A stretch of 10,034 nt of DNA from JAZKFP01 sp040386355 (GTDB taxonomy: Bacteria > Pseudomonadota > Gammaproteobacteria > Pseudomonadales > UBA6940): contig JAZKFP010000172.1 of assembly GCA_040386355.1 (NCBI GenBank), forward strand, positions 1 to 10,034. The letters run 5' to 3'. Made by a program: the position numbers and the translations under genes. This document shows, one piece after another, positions 5,736-10,034 of the stretch. How positions within the stretch are numbered: position 1 is the stretch's first letter; each line of letters begins with the position of its first letter. The notes under the pieces are model-generated. The model ran no database searches. It saw nothing but the letters and a program-made list of their open reading frames with translations, and was not told the DNA's origin.

Positions 5736-6368
5736 GGGTTTCCATCCTAAAAAATTCGTCAGTAACTGCAAACCATGCTTTTGACTTTTTTCGGGATGAA
5801 ATTGCACGCCGCACCAGTTATCAGAACCAATAGCAGCGGAAAAAGATTCGCCATATTCTGTCGCAGCTAATTCAAATTCGGAACTCGCTTGCATTCGGTA
5901 ACTATGAACAAAATAAAATCGCGATCGATTTGGAATATGTTCCCACAGTGGATGGGTACTTTTTTGAGTGACTTCATTCCAGCCCATATGTGGAATTTTA
6001 CGCAGATGCATTGGGTCTGGTGTAAAACGTGTAACCTTGGTAGGAACCATTCCTAAACAAATAATTCCATTGTTTTCAGCGCTAAATTCTGCGAGTGCTT
6101 GCATTCCAATACAAATTGCTAGTGCCGGTTTTTGTTGGAAAACCTCAATTACTACATCAACTAACTCACGTTCGTGCAAACCTTTCATGCAATCACGTAT
6201 AGCGCCAACACCTGGAAACACTATTCGATCGGCCGCCAAAATTTTATCCGGATCAGAAGACATTTCAATCTGAATAGAATGCGAAACCATAGAGGCGGAT
6301 TTTAATAAAGCATTGTGAACTGAATATAAATTGCCAAGTCCGTAATCTATAACAACACACTTTTCCAT
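5733..6368 (-). CDS. hisH: imidazole glycerol phosphate synthase, glutamine amidotransferase subunit
   Basis: A 211-residue class I glutamine amidotransferase that makes ammonia from glutamine and passes it to HisF. The catalytic triad is Cys86 in ICIGMQAL, His191 and Glu193 in VQFHPEKS. The oxyanion region is VFPGVGA (50-56), and PHMGWN (126-131) and FYFVHSY (151-157) are family motifs. The start at 6368 has GGTGA a few bases upstream. The stop TAG is built from the target TA plus the first base of the inserted element. Without the element the same place reads CCC-TAA, so the protein ends at LGWKP either way. The gap to hisB is 99 bases and holds an imperfect short repeat. Confidence 0.97.
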   Translation of the reverse strand: MEKCVVIDYGLGNLYSVHNALLKSASMVSHSIQIEMSSDPDKILAADRIVFPGVGAIRDCMKGLHERELVDVVIEVFQQKPALAICIGMQALAEFSAENNGIICLGMVPTKVTRFTPDPMHLRKIPHMGWNEVTQKSTHPLWEHIPNRSRFYFVHSYRMQASSEFELAATEYGESFSAAIGSDNWCGVQFHPEKSQKHGLQLLTNFLGWKP

Positions 6369-6377
6369 AATTCACCG

Positions 6378-6406
6378 TTGCTATCGATTATTGCTATCAC
6401 CGATTA
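6378..6406. repeat. imperfect tandem repeat in the hisB-hisH gap
   Basis: GTTGCTATCGATTA is followed at once by TTGCTATCACCGATTA, an imperfect repeat of about 14-16 bases sharing TTGCTATC and GATTA. It lies directly upstream of the hisH ribosome binding site. It may be a small slippage duplication; no role is evident. Confidence 0.4.
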
Positions 6407-6467
6407 GCGTTATCCTATTTTAAAATATACTTTTTAACATCTATTAAAAATGCATGCAGGTAATGTA

Positions 6468-7064
6468 TTAAATTAAGGTGCCTTTAGTAGAAGGAATATT
6501 TTCTAACTGGCGTGGATCAAAGGTCAGCGCTTGTCGTAACGCGCGTCCCATAGCTTTAAAAATAGTTTCCACTTGATGATGCGCATTTTTGCCTTTTAAA
6601 TTATCAATATGCAGCGTGCAGTTTGCATGATTCACAAATCCTTGAAAGAATTCATAGACTAAATCGACGTCAAACTGACCTACCCATGCACGAGTAAACG
6701 TAACATCCATACATAAACCCGGACGCCCAGAGAGATCTAACACCACCCGCGACAATGCTTCATCAAGGGGAACATAGGCATGACCGTAGCGCTGAATACC
6801 TTTTTTATCGCCCCAAGCTTTTGAGCAAGCCTGGCCAATCGTAATACCGATATCTTCTACAGTATGATGCGCATCGATATGCAAATCACCTTTCGCAGTC
6901 ACTTCCAAATCAATTAATCCATGCCGAGCAATTTGATCCAGCATGTGATCAAGAAAAGGTAGCCCTGTATTTAATTTAGATATACCAGTACCATCCAAAT
7001 TTACAGTCACTTCAATTTGTGTTTCAGACGTGTCACGTTGGACATGAGCGATACGCGCAATCAT
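6468..7064 (-). CDS. hisB: imidazoleglycerol-phosphate dehydratase (monofunctional)
   Basis: A 198-residue enzyme that removes water from imidazole glycerol phosphate, giving imidazole acetol phosphate; it works as a manganese-dependent 24-mer. Visible motifs are GLPFLDHMLDQIARHG (34-49), the metal-binding DAHHTVED (64-71), the second metal-binding block NAHHQVE (160-166) and PSTKG (191-195). It contains only the dehydratase. The histidinol-phosphate phosphatase fused to it in Escherichia coli is absent, so another gene must supply that step. GAGGAAG just upstream of ATG 7064 is a good ribosome binding site. It is the first his gene of the block, followed by hisH. Confidence 0.98.
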   Translation of the reverse strand: MIARIAHVQRDTSETQIEVTVNLDGTGISKLNTGLPFLDHMLDQIARHGLIDLEVTAKGDLHIDAHHTVEDIGITIGQACSKAWGDKKGIQRYGHAYVPLDEALSRVVLDLSGRPGLCMDVTFTRAWVGQFDVDLVYEFFQGFVNHANCTLHIDNLKGKNAHHQVETIFKAMGRALRQALTFDPRQLENIPSTKGTLI

Positions 7065-7098
7065 AGCTTCCTCATTCTCAGAAAATTGCAGACGGTAA

Positions 7099-7126
7099 AT
7101 TGTACCCGAAGAATATTAGAAACACT
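7099..7126 (-). promoter_or_regulatory. possible promoter of the his block
   Basis: On the minus strand TACAAT (7104-7099) is a good -10 box, but the -35 candidate AGTGTT (7126-7121) at 16 bases is poor. The 104-base gap between the unknown gene at 7169 and hisB is the natural place for a promoter. No his leader peptide with a histidine run or attenuator is visible here, so his-type attenuation is unlikely at this spot. Confidence 0.25.
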
Positions 7127-7168
7127 GATTTTTTCAGCATAAATTGAAGCTTAGCAGTTCAAGTAATG

Positions 7169-7810
7169 TTAATACTTTGGAGCGTTGTTAGTCCGGCAAG
7201 GTAAAAACAGCGGTGAATTGGCCATGTTTTCTTTATAACGACAGTTAATAGTTTTTTGACCGTCTGTGGTTGTGGGATTTTTGATAAAAAATAACACAAT
7301 CGGCCTCAAAACTGGATTTTCTAAAAAATTAACTGGAGTTAAAGATTTCAACAATAATACTTTGTACGATGTTTCATAATCATCTAAAGCAGCACGATGT
7401 AGCGCTAATGTATTTTTAAATTGAATACGAAAATCTTCAAATTCTTTGGTAGATTCTGGAGATTGTTTTTTAAAACGGATAACAAATTGTTTCCAATCTA
7501 ATCCAGCCGCTTCCAGATCCACGTTTGGAATTTTGTTCATCATTACCACTGCATTGTGTTGTGATGTGATATGAGCTTTTATGATCTTCTCAACTGCAAT
7601 ATAAAGTTTTGACTCCTTCATCAAATTTAAATCGACACAAGCGATACTTTTTTGAGTACGTAAATCACAAAATTGCATAATCAGACCGAAAGCCGGTAGA
7701 GACTTATTTAGAAAAAACACATTTCTAAGTGAGTCTTTTTCTTTTGCAATAACCTCATTTGGGTTAGTTGCAACCGTTGAGGCTCTAAGTGAAGAGGCTT
7801 GTTTAATCAT
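7169..7810 (-). CDS. uncharacterised protein with a faint F-box-like segment
   Basis: A 213-residue predicted soluble protein that I do not recognise. It has no signal peptide and no membrane helix of convincing length. Residues 38-66 (SLPAFGLIMQFCDL, then VDLNLM) recall an F-box: leucine-proline near the start, spaced hydrophobics, an FxDL turn and a later valine. The match is loose and lacks the usual tryptophan. The centre (about 70-150) is helical and rich in lysine and glutamate. The C-terminal third has LENPVLRPIVLFFIKNP. F-box proteins in bacteria are mostly effectors delivered into eukaryotic cells, which would fit a host-associated lineage, but this is inference. The ATG at 7810 has only a weak GGTAAG upstream. 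It is divergent from the gene at 7916 and lies upstream of hisB. Confidence 0.6.
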   Translation of the reverse strand: MIKQASSLRASTVATNPNEVIAKEKDSLRNVFFLNKSLPAFGLIMQFCDLRTQKSIACVDLNLMKESKLYIAVEKIIKAHITSQHNAVVMMNKIPNVDLEAAGLDWKQFVIRFKKQSPESTKEFEDFRIQFKNTLALHRAALDDYETSYKVLLLKSLTPVNFLENPVLRPIVLFFIKNPTTTDGQKTINCRYKENMANSPLFLPCRTNNAPKY

Positions 7811-7858
7811 CTTACCGATTAGTCCAATGAAACTTTATTTACATGGGGAATATAAAGA

Positions 7859-7902
7859 ATTAGAGTATATGGCAATTTGATGACTTTTAAAATTACTCTA
7901 AT
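7859..7902. promoter_or_regulatory. 9-bp inverted repeat between the divergent unknown genes
   Basis: ATTAGAGTA (7859-7867) and TACTCTAAT (7894-7902) are perfect inverted copies with 26 bases between them, in the 105-base gap between the two divergent genes. Centre-to-centre spacing is 35 bases, a bit over three helical turns. It could be paired half-sites for a shared regulator or a hairpin in the leader of the gene at 7916. The AT-rich context makes chance possible. Confidence 0.35.
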
Positions 7903-7915
7903 AAAATGAAATCTT

Positions 7916-9199
7916 ATGGTTATTAAAAATTCTTTTCCAGCACAAATTAGTAGTTATCCTCGAAGCAATAGATCTACTTCTCCATCAACCCTTTGGCAAA
8001 GAATACGCGCTAACTTATCCAACATTATTCCCAAACGACTTACTGACAATGCACTAACCTCAATGCGAACTCCAAGTTCTGTACATGCAAATAAGCTGAA
8101 TAATCTCACGCGACACCAGTTTTTTGATTATCGTGGCATACAACCAACCAATGCATTGGAATCACAACAAAATTTAATTACTAAAAATATTGATAAACTT
8201 ATTGCTTACATCACCTCTAGGGAACCACAAAAAATATCCTTTCATACTCGAAAGGAATTTATTGAGGTCACACAAATAAATTTAAGAAGAGCTTTAAATA
8301 ATGATCTGAAATTCATTGTTCATGAAGAAATCAATGCTTCATATCTTACTTCTGTAGCGAAATCTTGTAGTGTATGGCTAAGAACATTAGAACTGCTTAC
8401 CACTAAAGAGGAAGCACATGAATTTTTTCAAACATTATTAGAAGAAATTAGCACCACATTTGAAGACCTAGATCCTGAAATCACTAATTATTTCATCAAT
8501 TACTTAAACAACAGTCTTTCACCACGCACTGGCGGACAAATTGAGTCCTATGGTTCATTAGAATTAATACGTTTAGTTAATGCCTTTGATTTCTTAACGT
8601 CTTTTGAGTTGTATGACAACATTACTACACACGTAAACGATGAGGATAATATTGAGCCTCTGACTACTAGCCCATTGCTCGATAATTCCTCCAACGCACC
8701 AAGCGAAACACTTTGGCATAAATCAAATCTATATGGTAAGAGCCTTGATAACTCTTTAAATTCACTTCTAGGTGTAGCTTTATCTGGACTTTATTCCGTA
8801 AAACAATTTTCTTCAGAAATTCGTTCCGGTTGGAGTGACCGACGAGAATCCGCTTATGCGCATGGCTTACCATTTGCCATATTCAACAGACCCTTTATTG
8901 CAAAACAAAAACCTCCAAATGAAATTATCGCTTTTATAGCTCATACATCACTGATCCAAAAAGCTCACAAGAAACTGGATAATTGCGTGTATTATGGAAT
9001 CATTTCAGAGAAACATGCCCTTGCACTAAAATGTAAAATTTTTAGCGAAGATGACTTTGAAGATTATATAAAGAATACTTTTGAAAATGAATCCATTCCC
9101 CTATCCTATGATCATATAAAAAATTATTTAACGGTTCGCGCTCAAGAACATCATATAACTCTTACTGAAAAGTTCAAAATTCCCATACATTTTAAGTAA
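7916..9199 (+). CDS. uncharacterised 427-residue protein, possible effector
   Basis: A long, intact frame whose product I do not recognise. The first 60 residues are rich in serine, threonine, proline and arginine with no signal peptide, then helical stretches follow (85-200). Residues 240-265 are an acidic, Ser/Asn-rich linker, and residues 285-300 contain a mildly hydrophobic GVALSGLYSV. A glutamate- and aspartate-rich patch (SEDDFEDYIKNTFENES, 377-393) lies 35-50 residues from the C-terminus, which ends KFKIPIHFK. Such a low-complexity start plus an acidic patch near the end recalls type IV effectors, but no diagnostic motif is present. No Shine-Dalgarno site precedes ATG 7916, so the start is uncertain; Met50 is an alternative. 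It is divergent from the 213-residue unknown gene and may share regulation with it. Confidence 0.7.
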   Translation: MVIKNSFPAQISSYPRSNRSTSPSTLWQRIRANLSNIIPKRLTDNALTSMRTPSSVHANKLNNLTRHQFFDYRGIQPTNALESQQNLITKNIDKLIAYITSREPQKISFHTRKEFIEVTQINLRRALNNDLKFIVHEEINASYLTSVAKSCSVWLRTLELLTTKEEAHEFFQTLLEEISTTFEDLDPEITNYFINYLNNSLSPRTGGQIESYGSLELIRLVNAFDFLTSFELYDNITTHVNDEDNIEPLTTSPLLDNSSNAPSETLWHKSNLYGKSLDNSLNSLLGVALSGLYSVKQFSSEIRSGWSDRRESAYAHGLPFAIFNRPFIAKQKPPNEIIAFIAHTSLIQKAHKKLDNCVYYGIISEKHALALKCKIFSEDDFEDYIKNTFENESIPLSYDHIKNYLTVRAQEHHITLTEKFKIPIHFK

Positions 9200-9286
9200 T
9201 TTTATAGAAAGCCTAATACCGTCAAGAAAAAATACAATGGTTTAGTAGCGTGATATGCTCAAAGCCGTTTTCATCAAGGAGGATGT

Positions 9287-9688
9287 ATGTCTATTTTTGT
9301 TCTGTGCTCCGGCGCGTTGATTTTATTGTTTGCTGCGCTAAGTTTGTTTGTCTCAACACAACGTATTTCACAAAAACGCGGTTTTGGGGTTCCAGATGAT
9401 CCTAAAAATCTTCTTACAAAAGCAATTCGTGCCCACTGCAATGCTGCCGAATATATTCCACTGTTAGTGATTTTATTTCTTTATTTCGATTTACGTGCGC
9501 TAAATAATTCTTGGATTACAGCTTTCGTTATTTTGGGTACATTAGGTCGATTTTTGCATGCGGCTGGTATGCTTATGTCCTCTTCTCTGGCACGTCCCCA
9601 ACCACTGCGTTTTGTAGGAACCATAGCTACTTACACCACATTAATTTGCCTTGGAATTTTACTTTTTACAACTGCATCACCGTTGTAA
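9287..9688 (+). CDS. MAPEG-family membrane protein
   Basis: A 133-residue integral membrane protein with four hydrophobic segments (about 3-23, 55-70, 77-97, 109-127), the layout of the MAPEG family (microsomal glutathione S-transferase and leukotriene C4 synthase relatives). The family motif is RAHCNAAEYIPL (48-59), where most bacterial members have RAHGNAAEY; Cys51 replaces the usual glycine. GRFLHAAGM (87-95) is also typical of the YecN-like bacterial branch. Its reaction is not known; eukaryotic relatives act on glutathione and lipids. AAGGAGG at 9276-9282 is a very strong ribosome binding site, 4 bases before ATG 9287. An out-of-frame ATG at 9283 is ignored because the downstream frame carries the family motif. 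No clear operon partner. Confidence 0.88.
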   Translation: MSIFVLCSGALILLFAALSLFVSTQRISQKRGFGVPDDPKNLLTKAIRAHCNAAEYIPLLVILFLYFDLRALNNSWITAFVILGTLGRFLHAAGMLMSSSLARPQPLRFVGTIATYTTLICLGILLFTTASPL

Positions 9689-9692
9689 TAAT

Positions 9693-9728
9693 AGAGGAGG
9701 GAGTAGTTAGAAACAGAACTCTTCCTCT
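9693..9728 (+). terminator. hairpin after the MAPEG gene, possible weak terminator
   Basis: AGAGGAGGGAGT (9693-9704) pairs with ACTCTTCCTCT (9718-9728) over 11 base pairs with one bulged G, one wobble and a 13-base loop. It starts 4 bases after the stop codon. The following sequence is only moderately T-rich (TCCATTTGATG), so termination may be inefficient. It may instead shield the 3' end of the message. Confidence 0.4.
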
Positions 9729-9822
9729 TCCATTTGATGTAATATTCTTCGTCTTTGAAAATTAAGCACAGCAAACTATTGTCTTGCTTTAATTTAGTAT
9801 TTTAAAAATTTTAGGAACAGGC

Positions 9823-10034
9823 ATGACTATCACACCGGAGCATATTCATCACATCGCGCAACTTGCTCGATTATCGGTTAGTGAAAACATTGATTCGTTA
9901 GCCGCAGATTTAAGTCGAATTATTGACTTGGTAGATCAACTCTCACATGTTAATACCGATAGTATCGAACCGCTTTTTAATTCTCATGATGCACATCAGA
10001 TTTTACGACCAGATATTGTAGAAATCGATGATCG
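9823..10034 (+). CDS. gatC: Asp/Glu-tRNA(Asn/Gln) amidotransferase subunit C, N-terminal part
   Basis: The first 70 codons of a gene cut by the window end. GatC stabilises the GatCAB complex that converts Glu-tRNA(Gln) or Asp-tRNA(Asn) to the amide form. The pattern is clear: HHIAQLARLSVSE (about 8-20), LSRIIDLVDQLSHVNTDSIEPLF and the late LRPDIV. The full protein is about 95 residues, so some 25 are missing. AGGA at 9813-9816 sits 6 bases before ATG 9823. In this family gatA and gatB usually follow, which would lie beyond the window. Its presence suggests that the organism makes Gln-tRNA or Asn-tRNA by the indirect route. Confidence 0.93.
   Translation, partial: MTITPEHIHHIAQLARLSVSENIDSLAADLSRIIDLVDQLSHVNTDSIEPLFNSHDAHQILRPDIVEIDD

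Noticed and set aside
7065..7168. Histidine attenuator or leader peptide upstream of hisB.
   Set aside because: No run of histidine codons and no terminator/antiterminator pair with a U tract; only a 4-5 bp stem around TGATTTTTTCA.

Overview
The window reads as a piece of an AT-rich gammaproteobacterial chromosome. The support is yggX, monofunctional hisB, hisH, hisA, hisF, gatC, a standard tRNA-Phe and Shine-Dalgarno sites of the AGGAG type. Two divergent genes of no recognised function (7169-9199), one with a faint F-box-like segment, would fit a host-associated lineage such as Legionellales. That is only an inference, and the PEP-CTERM protein at the left end is more typical of environmental, exopolysaccharide-making bacteria.

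Left part (1-1978): a secreted PEP-CTERM protein with a PGEN repeat linker follows a leader stem-loop and is closed by a strong intrinsic terminator. The start codon of yggX lies only about 20 bases after that terminator and has no visible ribosome binding site. Next come a gene-free stretch with two inverted copies of a REP-like palindrome, a strong promoter and tRNA-Phe(GAA).

Middle (1979-3930): an AraC-family regulator, then a gene-poor stretch of about 480 bases full of hairpins and long-range complementarity (candidate structured RNA), then a SemiSWEET-type sugar transporter closed by a terminator that separates it from the convergent his genes.

Histidine block (3967-7064, minus strand): hisB, hisH, hisA, hisF. 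HisH and HisF form the imidazole glycerol phosphate synthase, HisA supplies its substrate and HisB dehydrates its product. hisA and hisF overlap by one base. Between hisH and hisA sits a 180-bp palindromic element that looks like a MITE, flanked by TA dinucleotides. It landed inside the hisH stop codon and apparently changed TAA to TAG without altering the protein. No transposase is present.

Right part (7065-10034): the unknown divergent pair with a 9-bp inverted repeat between them, a small MAPEG-family membrane protein with a strong ribosome binding site, a hairpin, and the first 70 codons of gatC, cut by the window end.

The strongest candidates for something undescribed are the structured segment at 3152-3519 with two mutually exclusive folds, the MITE in the his operon, and the unknown divergent pair.
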